Assembly: GCA_934630735.1 (NCBI GenBank)
Contig: CAKTWK010000006.1
Span: forward strand, 1-64,000
Reading direction: 5' to 3'
From: an uncultured Collinsella sp.
GTDB taxonomy: Bacteria > Actinomycetota > Coriobacteriia > Coriobacteriales > Coriobacteriaceae
Length of the DNA stretch: 64,000 nucleotides
Shown here: positions 8,975-18,350 of the stretch, one piece after another
Position numbering within the stretch: position 1 is the stretch's first letter
Layout: the number at the start of each line of letters is the position of its first letter
The notes under the pieces: generated by a model
Databases searched by the model: none
Seen by the model: the letters and a program-made list of their open reading frames with translations, nothing else
What the model was told of the DNA's origin: nothing
Program-made: the position numbers and the translations under genes

Positions 8975-9538
8975 ATGGGTCTGCTCGATTCGCTCAAGTC
9001 CACGTTCACTTCGTCGGGCGAGGCGTCCGTTCCGCCCGCAGCAAGCTTCGCCACCCGCGAAGGCGTCATCTACGCTCCCGTCAACGGCGTGCTCGTCAAT
9101 CTGAGTGAGGTTCCCGACGAGACCATCGCCTCGGGCATGCTCGGCCAGGGTTACGGCATCGAGCCCATTACCGGCACCATTTACGCCCCCGCCAACGGTC
9201 GCATCGGCGCCACCACCGTCACCAATCACTCCATCGGCATGATCACCGAGGACGGCCTGCGCGTGTTCATCCATGTTGGCCTGGGCACCGTGGAAATGAA
9301 CGGCAAGGGTTTTGCCCGCTTTGTCGAGATGGGTGACACGGTCAAGGCCGGCCAGCCGCTCATCAGCTTCGACCGCAACGCTATCAAGGCCGCCGGTCAC
9401 GAGGACATCGTGACCGTCATCATCTCTGAGCTCGACCGCCTCAAGAGCATCGACCACGTCGGCGAGTCTGGCACGCTTATCGGCGGCAATCCGCTCGTCA
9501 AGCTTGGCGATCCGCTGCTGGTTGCCAAGACCAAGTAG
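8975..9538 (+). CDS. PTS glucose-type IIA component (EIIA-Glc)
   Basis: Cytoplasmic phosphocarrier of the sugar phosphotransferase system, taking phosphate from HPr and passing it to a IIB domain. The 187 residues match IIA-Glc: PVNGVLVNLSEVPDETIASGMLGQGYG early, His85 in TNHSIGM and the phosphorylated His100 in VFIHVGLGTVEMNGKGF. I chose the ATG at 8975 because of GTTGGAGGCATCT upstream. It stands alone, with no IIB/IIC, HPr or EI gene in reach, so it probably serves permeases encoded elsewhere and may also signal. A LacI-type palindrome precedes it. Confidence 0.93.
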   Translation: MGLLDSLKSTFTSSGEASVPPAASFATREGVIYAPVNGVLVNLSEVPDETIASGMLGQGYGIEPITGTIYAPANGRIGATTVTNHSIGMITEDGLRVFIHVGLGTVEMNGKGFARFVEMGDTVKAGQPLISFDRNAIKAAGHEDIVTVIISELDRLKSIDHVGESGTLIGGNPLVKLGDPLLVAKTK

Positions 9539-9602
9539 CCGATCATCATCGCATAAAGGCTCAACCACCCGTGCATCTTTGCCGCATCTGTGTTGTTGTT
9601 TT

Positions 9603-9640
9603 TGCCTATGTAGAGGTTCTGAAACGTTTCTATATAGGCA
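9603..9640. promoter_or_regulatory. 38-bp imperfect palindrome centred on GAAACGTTTC
   Basis: Arms TGCCTATGTAG and CTATATAGGCA flank a second perfect GAAACGTTTC decamer (9621-9630), between the PTS IIA gene and the acyltransferase. It may be an operator for the same LacI-type regulator proposed at 8915. No U-tract follows, so it is unlikely to be a terminator. Confidence 0.4.
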
Positions 9641-9773
9641 GCTGAGCATCAACGCAGGTGCGGCTTTTGCGTAGCGAAGCATCGCCCCGCGGCATGTTGT
9701 TCAACCGCACGAACCCCCTTCCTTTGTCTGCACACAGCGCTAGACTGCTAGGTCGACATTGGAGGAAAGATCG

Positions 9774-11708
9774 ATGCAAAACACACCCACGGGCGCCGCA
9801 CATGCCGCGCCTCAACGCAACCAACGCATCGTTGCGCTCGACGGGCTTCGCGCCCTCGCCATCGCCGGCGTCGTCCTATATCACCTTCGCCCCAGCCGCC
9901 TGACCGGCGGTTTTTTGGGCGTTACACTCTTCTTTACGCTGAGTGGCTATCTCGCCACCAAAAGCATTATGCGGGCCACGGCACGCGACGGATTCTCATA
10001 CCCGCGCTATATCTGCCGCCGCGTTGCGCGCATGATGCCGCCGATCGTCGTGACCATCGCGCTTACCGCCGTCGCCACCTACATCGCGGCCCCGAGCCTA
10101 CTCCCCAAGGTGCAGCAGGACGCCCTGCCATCGGCACTCTTTTTGAGCAACTGGTTCTACATCTTCCGCAACGTCTCGTATTTCGCCGCCGCGGGGCTCC
10201 CCTCGCCGCTCACGCACCTGTGGTTCTGTGCTGTCACTATGCAGTTCTATCTGGTATGGCCGGTCATCCTTATGGTGCTCTGCAGCAAAACCAGGTCTCG
10301 CAACACCGCCATCGGCATCACGATCGCATTCGCGCTTGTATCGACGGCAGCCATGGTCCTCATGTTTAATCCCACTGCCGACACATCGCGCGTCTACTAC
10401 GGAACCGACGCCCGTGCCGCCGAGCTTCTATGCGGAGCCTTAGCCGCCATCGCCGCGCCGCGTCTGCGCGAGATACTGAGCGGTGACATCCATACCCCCG
10501 GCGCCAACAAGGGCATCTCAAAGGTCAACGCGATTTCTATCGCGTGGCTCGTTGCCGTTATAGCCGGCGCACTCATGCTGACCGGAGAGAGCGCCTGGCT
10601 CTACCGCGGCGGCTTTTTGCTGCTTGCCCTCGTCACCGGACTCCTCATCATCTGCGTGCAGAATACGGAGTGCATCGTGCGTCGCCTGTTGTCGGTCAAG
10701 CCGCTCGTCTGGCTGGGTCAGCGCTCATTCTCGGTCTATCTGGTGCACTATCCCCTACTGCTTCTTATGAACCCCGCAACCCGCACTACCCGCATCGCCT
10801 GGTGGGAGCAGGCGCTACAGCTTGCACTGATCCTTGCGGTAGCCGAGGTTTTCTATCGCCTCGTCGAACGCCCTTGGTCCCACAAGCCGGCCCAACAGGA
10901 CAGCACGGCAAGAAAGCACGTCCTCGCGCCCGCCATGGTGCTCCCCGCGCTTGGCGCCGCATGCGTCGCCGCACTTGCCTTCGCGCCGCTTGACTGGGCA
11001 GGCATCGCCACCGCCCGCGCCGAGCAGCTCCGTCCCGAGCTTACCCAGAACGCGACCTCGTCCCAGGACAACGGAGTCAACGACAAGGGCGCCGAGCCCG
11101 CATCCGGTAAAGATTCCCAACCCAGCGACACCGCATCCGATGACGCCACCAAGCAAAAACCCAAAGAAGGGCCTATCGCCGAAAAGGTCCCCAAGAACTT
11201 GGACTGGAAGAGCTTTACCTACGACGAGGCGACCGGGACCTGCGATGCCCACGTGCTCATGATCGGCGACTCGGTCACTGCGGGCGCACAGTCCGGTATT
11301 CAGGCGGCACTTCCCAACGCCTACATCGACGGCGTGGTGAGCCGCCAGTTCTACACCTTCCAGGATGTCTATGCACAGGACAGTGCCAACTACGATCCAA
11401 GCGTGGTCATCTGCGCACTTGGCACCAACGGCCTCATCCGCGACCCCCAGCAGGTGCAGGACGTGATTAATGCCGTGGGCGGCAAGCCCATCTACTTTGT
11501 GACCGTGCGCGTGCCGCTCGAGCTACAGGACCGCAATAACCAGACGATTCGTGACGTCTGCGCCCAAAACGACAACGCCGGCGTCATCGACTGGAACGGT
11601 GCCTCGGAGGGCCACAGCGAATACCTCGTCGACGACGGCACACACCTCACCCAGGCGGGAATCGACACCTACGCCGTCCTCATACGCCAAGCCATCTGCG
11701 GGCACTAG
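9774..11708 (+). CDS. OafA/YrhL-type membrane O-acyltransferase with C-terminal SGNH domain
   Basis: Integral membrane acyltransferase expected to O-acylate a cell-surface polysaccharide or peptidoglycan. Residues from about 18 begin the Acyltransferase-3 domain ([20 protein letters not shown], about ten helices, with RRVARMMPP). A low-complexity linker rich in Asp, Lys, Ser and Glu follows, then an extracytoplasmic SGNH domain with [16 protein letters not shown] and DGTHLTQAG (catalytic Ser, Asn, Asp/His). The 644 residues match the OatA-like two-domain layout. The ATG at 9774 has GGAGGAAAGATCG upstream. Acceptor molecule unknown. Confidence 0.9.
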   Translation: MQNTPTGAAHAAPQRNQRIVALDGLRALAIAGVVLYHLRPSRLTGGFLGVTLFFTLSGYLATKSIMRATARDGFSYPRYICRRVARMMPPIVVTIALTAVATYIAAPSLLPKVQQDALPSALFLSNWFYIFRNVSYFAAAGLPSPLTHLWFCAVTMQFYLVWPVILMVLCSKTRSRNTAIGITIAFALVSTAAMVLMFNPTADTSRVYYGTDARAAELLCGALAAIAAPRLREILSGDIHTPGANKGISKVNAISIAWLVAVIAGALMLTGESAWLYRGGFLLLALVTGLLIICVQNTECIVRRLLSVKPLVWLGQRSFSVYLVHYPLLLLMNPATRTTRIAWWEQALQLALILAVAEVFYRLVERPWSHKPAQQDSTARKHVLAPAMVLPALGAACVAALAFAPLDWAGIATARAEQLRPELTQNATSSQDNGVNDKGAEPASGKDSQPSDTASDDATKQKPKEGPIAEKVPKNLDWKSFTYDEATGTCDAHVLMIGDSVTAGAQSGIQAALPNAYIDGVVSRQFYTFQDVYAQDSANYDPSVVICALGTNGLIRDPQQVQDVINAVGGKPIYFVTVRVPLELQDRNNQTIRDVCAQNDNAGVIDWNGASEGHSEYLVDDGTHLTQAGIDTYAVLIRQAICGH

Positions 11709-11844
11709 GCACCGCAAAATCGGCGCTTGCGCGGTGCCCACGTTGCGCCCATACATCACACCTGACGTTTTGCTACGCCCCCACTCGCGGGTTAGAATGG
11801 TTAACTGTTTGGAAATAATCCGTACAACCGTTATGGGAGGATAC

Positions 11845-13248
11845 GTGAACCGCACCAAAATCGCGCAGCTCTATGCCGATGCCGAGTCGCTCGGTGGCCA
11901 GACCGTCACCGTTGCCGGCTGGGTCAAGTCCGTCCGCGACATGAAGAACTTTGGCTTCGTTACACTCAACGACGGCAGCTGCTTCCGCGACCTGCAGGTC
12001 GTCATGAACCGCGAGACGCTCGACAACTACGACGAGATCGCCCATCAAAACGTCTCGGCCGCCCTCATCTGCACCGGCACCGTCAAGCTGACCCCCGATG
12101 CGCCCCAGCCCTTCGAGCTTTCTGCCACCTCCATCGAGGTCGAAGGCACGAGCGCCCCGGATTACCCGCTGCAGAAGAAGCGTGCCACCGTCGAGTTCCT
12201 GCGCACCCAGCAGCACCTGCGCCCGCGCACCAACCTGTTCCGCGCCGTGTTCCGTATCCGCTCTGTCGCGGCTGCCGCCATCCACCGCTTCTTCCAGGAG
12301 CAGGGCTTTGTCTACGTCAACACCCCCATCATCACCACGAGTGACTGCGAGGGCGCCGGCGAGATGTTCCGCGTGACCACGCTCGACCCCAAAGACCCGC
12401 CCCTCACCGAGGCCGGCGAGGTCGACTGGAGCCAGGACTTCTTTGGCAAGCATGCGAGCCTCACCGTTTCCGGCCAGCTCAATGCCGAGAACTTCGCCAT
12501 GGCCTTTGGCGACGTGTACACCTTTGGCCCCACCTTCCGTGCCGAGAACTCCAACACCACGCGCCATGCCGCCGAGTTTTGGATGATCGAGCCCGAGATG
12601 GCCTTCGCCGACCTCAACGACTACATGGACAACGCCGAGGCCATGCTCAAGTATGTCCTCAAGGACGTCATGGCAACCTGCCCCGACGAGCTCAATATGC
12701 TCAACAAGTTTGTGGACAAGGGTCTGCTTGAGCGCCTGGACCATGTCGCCAACTCCGACTTTGCCCGTGTCACCTACACCGAGGCCGTCGAGATCCTGGA
12801 GCAGGCCGTCGCCGCCGGTCACAAGTTTGACTATCCCGTGAGCTGGGGCATCGACCTGCAAACCGAGCACGAGCGTTTCCTGACCGAGGAGCACTTTAAG
12901 CGCCCGACCTTCGTAACCGACTACCCGGCCGAGATCAAGGCGTTCTACATGCGCATGAACGAGGACGGCAAGACCGTCGCCGCTGCCGACTGCCTGGTTC
13001 CCGGCATCGGCGAGATTATCGGCGGCTCCCAGCGCGAGGAGCGCCTGGATCTGCTCGAGGCCCGCATCAAGGACCTGGGTATGAATCCCGAGCAGTACAA
13101 GTACTACCTTGACCTGCGCCGCTACGGTTCCTGCAAGCACGCCGGCTACGGTCTGGGCTTCGAGCGCTTGATGATGTACCTCACCGGCGTGGGCAACATC
13201 CGCGACGTCCTGCCGCACCCGCGCACCGTGGGCAACGCCGACTTCTAA
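11845..13248 (+). CDS. asnS: Asparagine--tRNA ligase
   Basis: Class II aminoacyl-tRNA synthetase charging tRNA-Asn with asparagine. It has an N-terminal OB-fold anticodon-binding domain ([19 protein letters not shown]), motif 2 around [21 protein letters not shown] and motif 3 [15 protein letters not shown] at the C-terminus; 467 residues is standard. I prefer the GTG at 11845, four bases after GGGAGG, over an ATG at 11833, because family N-termini begin with [10 protein letters not shown]. A terminator follows at 13290. The window also encodes glutamine-hydrolysing asparagine synthetase (asnB). Confidence 0.96.
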   Translation: MNRTKIAQLYADAESLGGQTVTVAGWVKSVRDMKNFGFVTLNDGSCFRDLQVVMNRETLDNYDEIAHQNVSAALICTGTVKLTPDAPQPFELSATSIEVEGTSAPDYPLQKKRATVEFLRTQQHLRPRTNLFRAVFRIRSVAAAAIHRFFQEQGFVYVNTPIITTSDCEGAGEMFRVTTLDPKDPPLTEAGEVDWSQDFFGKHASLTVSGQLNAENFAMAFGDVYTFGPTFRAENSNTTRHAAEFWMIEPEMAFADLNDYMDNAEAMLKYVLKDVMATCPDELNMLNKFVDKGLLERLDHVANSDFARVTYTEAVEILEQAVAAGHKFDYPVSWGIDLQTEHERFLTEEHFKRPTFVTDYPAEIKAFYMRMNEDGKTVAAADCLVPGIGEIIGGSQREERLDLLEARIKDLGMNPEQYKYYLDLRRYGSCKHAGYGLGFERLMMYLTGVGNIRDVLPHPRTVGNADF

Positions 13249-13289
13249 TCGCCATAGCGCAACCAAACGCGTTCCAGCGCATCACGCCA

Positions 13290-13321
13290 GCGCCTCTCGG
13301 CAAGCCGAGGGGCGCTTTTTT
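13290..13321 (+). terminator. Rho-independent terminator after asnS
   Basis: An 11-bp stem GCGCCTCTCGG/CCGAGGGGCGC with a CAAG tetraloop and six Ts. Strong intrinsic terminator. Confidence 0.9.
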
Positions 13322-13497
13322 CAACAGCATCCGTCAAGCTTTTGGCAAGGTTTTGGTCAGTTAGGCAGGGTTGTTGAAAATTCGACCCGCCGTTTGCCGG
13401 CAACCATCGACCGCCCAAGGCGCCACGTGTCCTTGGCCAGGCTCCGCGCCCTAGGCTCTGATCTGCCATCGCCAAAAAAGGAAAGGACGTGGGCACT

Positions 13498-14286
13498 ATG
13501 ACCGAAGCCGTTGTTGAAAACTACGAGACCACGACCAGGGGCTCCGCCTCGATGGCAGCCTATCGCGCCGTACGCATCCTGCAGCTTTTGAGCGAGAACA
13601 CCGGCGAGGACAAGGCGCTGCTTTCCGACGAGCTGGTCGAGCTCCTCGCCCATCCCGACGACCCCGCCCGCATGCCCATCTCGGCGGCACGCCGCAGCAT
13701 CTATACCTCGATATCCGCACTTCGTCACGCCGGATACGAAATCGACTATAAACGCGGCGTGGGCTATCGGCTCCTCACCCGCCCGCTTGCTGACGAGGAG
13801 ATCATACGGCTCCATGGCATGGTCATGCGCAACCGATCGACGCCCATAGCCATTCGAAAGAGCATGGCGCAGCACCTGGTCGCCATGGCGAGCGCCGATG
13901 TTCGCGGCTACCTCGATATGCCCGAACCGGCACCGGCCGCCAACGACGCGCCCGTCAAGACAACGCGTCCGCGCGCCAAGCGTATCGACACGTGCGAGCT
14001 CGTCGAACAGGCTATCGACCATGGAACAACTGTTAGCTTTGATATCTCAAACGTCCTGACCCGAGGCGAAACCGAGGTGGTGCGGATGACGGTCCGGCCC
14101 TTTGCCATCAGGCAACGCGATGGCGTCTCGTATCTGCTGGGAACGGTCTACGACACCCGAGGCGCCGATGACACCCTGCGCACCGTTGAGGTCAGCCGCA
14201 TGAGAAACGTCAGCACGCGTTTGCTCGACGGCAAGAAACTCTTTGCCGCGCTAGATGAAGAAGACAGTCCCGCGCCTGCAGCGTAA
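13498..14286 (+). CDS. Winged-helix transcriptional regulator with WYL-like effector domain
   Basis: Predicted DNA-binding regulator of 262 residues. The N-terminal half (about 15-90) has a winged-helix pattern (RAVRILQLL, then SAARRSIYTSISALRHAGYEI). The C-terminal part (about 160-245) follows the WYL-domain pattern with VRPFAIRQRDGVSYLLGTV and a closing TVEVSRMRNV, although the WYL tripeptide itself reads SYL. The ATG at 13498 sits ten bases after AAGGA; the in-frame GTG at 13489 is too close to that site. No operon partner; the target and the ligand are unknown. Confidence 0.8.
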   Translation: MTEAVVENYETTTRGSASMAAYRAVRILQLLSENTGEDKALLSDELVELLAHPDDPARMPISAARRSIYTSISALRHAGYEIDYKRGVGYRLLTRPLADEEIIRLHGMVMRNRSTPIAIRKSMAQHLVAMASADVRGYLDMPEPAPAANDAPVKTTRPRAKRIDTCELVEQAIDHGTTVSFDISNVLTRGETEVVRMTVRPFAIRQRDGVSYLLGTVYDTRGADDTLRTVEVSRMRNVSTRLLDGKKLFAALDEEDSPAPAA

Positions 14287-14445
14287 GCCCCGTTGCCGTC
14301 CGTCGTTCCTCAGCACCGCCCATCCGGTTCAGTATTAAAAAACCCGCCAGGTTATTGTAAAAATGGACATCGGCGTTACTATAGTCCCACTTGCACTTTT
14401 TCCTAGTGCAGTGTTTCCAGCCATTTTTATACTGGGGGTAATGAT

Positions 14446-15426
14446 ATGAAGGACATCACCATCAGCCGCAGGAGCCTTCTTGTCTCCGCTGGCCTGCTCG
14501 CGCTCGCTCCGCTCGCCGGATGCGGCGGCAACTCTGGTTCTGGCTCCGCTGCCGCCGGTTCCGACTACACCATCGGCGTTCTGCAGCTCACCGAGCACTC
14601 CGCGCTCGATGCCGCCAACGACGGCTTCGTCAAGGCCATCAAGAAGAGCGGTCTCAAGGTCAAGATCGACCAGAAGAACGCCCAGAACGACCAGTCCACG
14701 TGTAAGTCCATTGCCGACAAGTTCGTAGGCGACGGCGTCAACCTGATCTACGCCATCGCTACGCCCGCCGCGCAGGCTGCCGCCGGCGCCACCGCTGATA
14801 TCCCCATCGTTGGCTGCGCCATCACCGACTACGCCGCTTCCGGCCTGGTCCAGGACAACGACAAGCCCGGCACCAACGTCACGGGCGCTTCCGACCTCAC
14901 CCCGGTCGCCGAGCAGCTCGAGATGATGCAGAAGGTCCTGCCCGACGTTAAGAAGGTCGGCCTGCTCTACTGCACCGCCGAGTCCAACTCCGACGTCCAG
15001 ATCAAGGCCGCCAAGAAGGAACTCGACAAGCTGGGCCTCGAGTACACTGACTTCACCGTCTCGAGCTCCAACGAGATTCAGTCCGTCGTCGAGTCTGCCG
15101 TGGGCAAGGTCGACGCGCTGTACTCCCCCACCGACAACACCATCGCCGCGGGTGCCTCGCAGGTCGGCCAGATCTGCAAGGAGAACAAGCTCCCCTTCGT
15201 GACTGGCGAGGAGGGCATGTGCAAGGCCGGCGGCGTGTTCACCCTCTCCATCAACTACGAGGACCTGGGCTACGCTGCAGGCGAGATGGCCGTTAAGATC
15301 CTGAAGGGCGAGGCCAAGCCCGAGGATATGCCGATCAAGCACCTCTCGAGCAAGGACCTGGTCGTCGTCAAAAACGACGAGATGGCCGAGGCCCTGGGTA
15401 TCGACCTTTCCGCTCTGGACGCGTAG
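14446..15426 (+). CDS. ABC transporter substrate-binding lipoprotein, TrpX-like
   Basis: Extracytoplasmic solute-binding lipoprotein of 326 residues. A signal sequence ends in the lipobox LAPLAGC with lipidated Cys26, followed by a Gly/Ser-rich tether. The mature part (DYTIGVLQLTEHSALDAANDGF) fits the family PF04392 used with COG4120/COG1101 importers, some of which carry tryptophan in streptococci. It is followed by its permease and ATPase genes. The start follows GGGGGTAATGAT. A hairpin at 15498 lies between this gene and the permease. Ligand is inferred from family only. Confidence 0.88.
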   Translation: MKDITISRRSLLVSAGLLALAPLAGCGGNSGSGSAAAGSDYTIGVLQLTEHSALDAANDGFVKAIKKSGLKVKIDQKNAQNDQSTCKSIADKFVGDGVNLIYAIATPAAQAAAGATADIPIVGCAITDYAASGLVQDNDKPGTNVTGASDLTPVAEQLEMMQKVLPDVKKVGLLYCTAESNSDVQIKAAKKELDKLGLEYTDFTVSSSNEIQSVVESAVGKVDALYSPTDNTIAAGASQVGQICKENKLPFVTGEEGMCKAGGVFTLSINYEDLGYAAGEMAVKILKGEAKPEDMPIKHLSSKDLVVVKNDEMAEALGIDLSALDA

Positions 15427-15497
15427 CGCCATGCGCGATAACGCGTCTAGGGCCCGCACGCGCGCTACTGTTGCGTTATTCAATATCTGAGTCATTG

Positions 15498-15532
15498 GGG
15501 CGAACGCTAAAGACCGGCGTTCGCCCTGCTTG
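15498..15532 (+). terminator. Intercistronic hairpin between the binding protein and permease genes
   Basis: A perfect 10-bp stem GGGCGAACGC/GCGTTCGCCC with the weak tail TGCTTGTTTC. It probably acts as a leaky terminator or mRNA-stabilising stem, giving more binding protein than permease. Confidence 0.65.
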
Positions 15533-15630
15533 TTTCAGGTAAAACAAAACGTCTGTCCATCGCTCTTTTATGCAGTGGTACCGCTATTATGGAAAATCAC
15601 GTGTCCACCCTATCCTAGGAGGTATGAAGC

Positions 15631-16554
15631 ATGCTCATTGCATTGCAGGGCGCCGTTTCGCAGGGCGTCCTCTGGGGCATCATGGTGCTCGGCGTGTTTA
15701 TCACGTTCCGCCTGCTCGACATCCCCGATATGACCTGCGACGGCAGCTTTGCCCTCGGCGGCTGTGTTTGCGCCGTGCTCATCGTCAACAATAACGTCGA
15801 CCCCTTGCTCGCCGTGCTGGCCGGCATGTGCGCCGGTGCCATTGCCGGCGCCGTCACGGGCATCTTGACCACCGTCTTTGAGATTCCCGCAATCCTCGCC
15901 GGAATCCTTACGCAGATCAGTCTGTGGTCCATCAACCTGCGCATCATGGGCAAATCAAACACGCCCATCCTTGCCAAGGGCACCATCTTCTCATCCGTCA
16001 GCCACATGACGGGCCTGCCGCAGTCCACCGTTGCCATCATCCTGGGCATTGTGCTGGCCGTGGCCATCGTCGCCATCCTGTACTGGTTCTTTGGCACCGA
16101 GATCGGCTCGGCGCTGCGTGCCACCGGCAACAACGAGTACATGATCCGCGCCCTGGGCGTTAACACCAACACCACCAAGATGATTGCCCTCGTGCTCTCC
16201 AACGCCCTTATCGGCCTTTCGGGTGCGCTCATCTGCCAGAGCCAGAAGTATGCCGATATCGGCATGGGCACCGGCGCCATCGTTATCGGTCTTGCCGCCA
16301 TTGTTATCGGCGAGGTGCTCGGCCGCCTGCTGCCCGGCGGTCTGACGCAGTTTAGCGTCCGTCTTGCCTCCGCCGTCTTTGGCTCCGTGGTCTACTTCCT
16401 TATTCGCGCCATCGTGCTGCAGCTGGGCATGGACGCCAACGACATGAAGCTGCTCTCCGCCGTAATCGTTGCCGTGGCCCTGTGCGTGCCCGTGGTTTGG
16501 GAGCGCTATAAGCTCCGCAGCTCCTACACGAGGGGAGATGAGGCAAATGCTTAA
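15631..16554 (+). CDS. ABC transporter permease (TrpY-like, BPD_transp_2)
   Basis: Inner-membrane permease of 307 residues with about eight hydrophobic helices, the subunit that pairs with the lipoprotein at 14446 and the ATPase at 16547. The conserved IPDMTCDGSFALGG segment and the late cytoplasmic loop ATGNNEYMIRALGVNTNTTK are typical of COG4120 permeases. The start has CTAGGAGGTATGAAGC upstream, with AGGAGG at about eight bases. Its last 8 bp overlap the ATPase gene, indicating translational coupling. Confidence 0.9.
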   Translation: MLIALQGAVSQGVLWGIMVLGVFITFRLLDIPDMTCDGSFALGGCVCAVLIVNNNVDPLLAVLAGMCAGAIAGAVTGILTTVFEIPAILAGILTQISLWSINLRIMGKSNTPILAKGTIFSSVSHMTGLPQSTVAIILGIVLAVAIVAILYWFFGTEIGSALRATGNNEYMIRALGVNTNTTKMIALVLSNALIGLSGALICQSQKYADIGMGTGAIVIGLAAIVIGEVLGRLLPGGLTQFSVRLASAVFGSVVYFLIRAIVLQLGMDANDMKLLSAVIVAVALCVPVVWERYKLRSSYTRGDEANA

Positions 16555-17341
16555 GCTCTCGCACGTCAAGAAGACCTTTAACAAGGGCACCGTCACCGAG
16601 AAGCGCGCTCTTACCGGCGTCGACCTCACTCTGAATGATGGCGACTTTGTAACCGTGATTGGTGGCAACGGCGCCGGCAAGTCCACGTTGCTCAACATGA
16701 TCGCCGGCGTATATCCGCTCGATTCGGGCGTTATCGAGCTCGACGGCACCGACATCTCGCGTCTGAGCGAGTCGCAGCGCGCCAAGTACCTGGGCCGTGT
16801 GTTCCAGGACCCCATGCGCGGCACCGCAGCCGACATGCAGATTGCCGAGAACCTGGCCCTCGCCAAGCGCCGCGGCCAGCGCCGCGGTCTTTCGTGGGGC
16901 GTTACCAAGGCCGAGAAGGACGAGTACGTTGAGCTACTTAAACGCCTGGACCTTGGCCTGGACACACGCCTCAACGCCAAGGTCGGTCTGCTCTCGGGCG
17001 GCCAGCGCCAGGCACTCACCCTGCTGATGGCCACGCTCACCAAGCCGCGCCTGCTGCTGCTCGACGAGCACACCGCGGCCCTCGATCCCAAGACGGCTTC
17101 TAAGGTACTCAACCTGACCGAGGAGATTGTCGACGAGAACCACCTGACCACGCTCATGGTCACGCATAACATGAACGACGCCATCCGTCTGGGCAACCGT
17201 CTGATCATGATGCACGAAGGCCACGTGATCTACGACGTGGCCGGCGACGAGAAAAAGTCGCTCACCGTCGCCGACCTGCTCCAGAAGTTCGAGGAGGTCT
17301 CGGGCGGCGAGCTCGCCAACGACCGCATGCTGCTGAGCTAA
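16547..17341 (+). CDS. ABC transporter ATP-binding protein (TrpZ-like)
   Basis: ATPase subunit (264 residues) of the importer above. Walker A is IGGNGAGKST (38-47), the signature is LSGGQRQAL and Walker B LLLLDEHTAALDP. The DEHTAALDP variant instead of DEPT is characteristic of the COG1101 group that partners COG4120 permeases, which supports the three-gene assignment. I used the ATG at 16547 (MLKLSHVKK); an ATG nine bases upstream is possible. The permease stop codon lies inside this gene. Confidence 0.9.
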   Translation: MLKLSHVKKTFNKGTVTEKRALTGVDLTLNDGDFVTVIGGNGAGKSTLLNMIAGVYPLDSGVIELDGTDISRLSESQRAKYLGRVFQDPMRGTAADMQIAENLALAKRRGQRRGLSWGVTKAEKDEYVELLKRLDLGLDTRLNAKVGLLSGGQRQALTLLMATLTKPRLLLLDEHTAALDPKTASKVLNLTEEIVDENHLTTLMVTHNMNDAIRLGNRLIMMHEGHVIYDVAGDEKKSLTVADLLQKFEEVSGGELANDRMLLS

Positions 17342-17349
17342 CGACCTAG

Positions 17350-17390
17350 AAAACCACCACAAAGGGGACAGGCACCTTTGTGGTGGTTTT
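17350..17390. repeat. GGGGACAGG-core hairpin, ACCACCAC-arm class, copy 1
   Basis: Arms AAAACCACCACAAAGG and CCTTTGTGGTGGTTTT enclose GGACAGGCA. Same element as at 18255, 20983, 22997 and, in reverse orientation, 24706. It lies just after the stop of the ABC ATPase gene. Confidence 0.9.
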
Positions 17391-17415
17391 CGTTAACCCT
17401 TATATCGAGCGCAGA

Positions 17416-17446
17416 AGCCCGTCCAATGTGATCGGACGGGCTTTTT
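17416..17446 (+). terminator. Rho-independent terminator after the ABC importer operon
   Basis: A 9-bp stem AGCCCGTCC/GGACGGGCT with loop AATGTGATC and a run of five Ts. It lies between the ATPase gene and mscS. Confidence 0.85.
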
Positions 17447-17488
17447 GGTGGGTATCATGGTTGGACGATCATTAGGAGGTTTCCCTAC

Positions 17489-18256
17489 ATGGAATTGTTT
17501 GAGCCAATTCTTCATTTCTTTGCACAACGATGGGTCCACAACATCATCTGGGCAGGTATCTTGGCTATCGGCACGGCCGTTGCCGCCAAGATCGCGTCCA
17601 AGACCCTGCACCACCTGCTTAGCCGCGACGACAACCCACTCCCTTCATCAAGCATCTTCATCAACATCGCGCGCGCCGTCATATGGACGATCGGCGGCAG
17701 CTTTATCCTCGACAACTGCTTTGGCATTAATGCAAACGCCCTCGTCGCCGCTCTTGGCGTCGGCGGCATCGCCATCTCACTCGGCTTTCAGGACACGCTT
17801 TCTAACCTTATCGGCGGTATGCAGGTTACGTTTATGGGCATCATCAAGCCCGGCGACAATATCGAAGTCGGCGGCGTGTCGGGCGTGGTCCAAGATATCA
17901 CCTGGCGCCATACGACTATCGAGGACGCCTGCGGGCAGACCATCATCGTCCCCAATTCAAACATCTCCAAGAACACGCTCGTGCACTTGATGCCCTTTGG
18001 GCGCGTTGCCGTGCCCGTTGCCGTAAAGGACACGTCCAAGTGGGCCTCGTTGGACGCGCTGGCAGATGAGCTTACCGACGCCACCAAGACCGCTGTGCTT
18101 CCTATCTCTGGCTTTGACAAGGAGCCGTACGTGCTCTTTAGCGAGATCGGCGACTTTGGCGTCAAGGGCAAAATCATCTTTATCGTCAGCGACGACAGCA
18201 CCACTTTCACGGCAGCCGACGCCTGTATCCGCGCCATCGCCCCCATCATCGCCTAA
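17489..18256 (+). CDS. MscS-family mechanosensitive channel
   Basis: Small-conductance mechanosensitive channel of the inner membrane, an emergency osmolyte valve. Of 255 residues, three N-terminal helices end with the pore-lining segment ALVAALGVGGIAISLGFQDT, followed by the beta domain (PGDNIEVGGVSGVVQDI, IVPNSNI). The compact size matches E. coli MscS (286 residues), with a short C-terminal domain. The start follows TTAGGAGGTTTCCCTAC. A GGGGACAGG hairpin begins inside its stop codon. Confidence 0.93.
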   Translation: MELFEPILHFFAQRWVHNIIWAGILAIGTAVAAKIASKTLHHLLSRDDNPLPSSSIFINIARAVIWTIGGSFILDNCFGINANALVAALGVGGIAISLGFQDTLSNLIGGMQVTFMGIIKPGDNIEVGGVSGVVQDITWRHTTIEDACGQTIIVPNSNISKNTLVHLMPFGRVAVPVAVKDTSKWASLDALADELTDATKTAVLPISGFDKEPYVLFSEIGDFGVKGKIIFIVSDDSTTFTAADACIRAIAPIIA

Positions 18257-18294
18257 AACCACCGCAAAGGGGACAGGCACCTTTCTGGTGGTTT
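18255..18294. repeat. GGGGACAGG-core hairpin, ACCACCAC-arm class, copy 2
   Basis: Degenerate copy (ACCACCGCAAAGG on the left, CCTTTCTGGTGGT on the right) that overlaps the mscS stop codon. Confidence 0.85.
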
Positions 18295-18350
18295 CGCATC
18301 GTGGTACCATGGTTCATATCGTTGTTTAAACGACTAAGGGAGTAGACACC

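Noticed and set aside
8729-9682. Upstream extension of the esterase frame across the PTS IIA gene
   Set aside because: The added part is antisense to the PTS gene; the ATG at 8728 has a good ribosome-binding site.
14287-14445. T-box leader upstream of the TrpXYZ-like importer
   Set aside because: No AGGGTGG-type T-box sequence or specifier structure is visible; only a small CACTTGCAC/GTGCAGTG hairpin.
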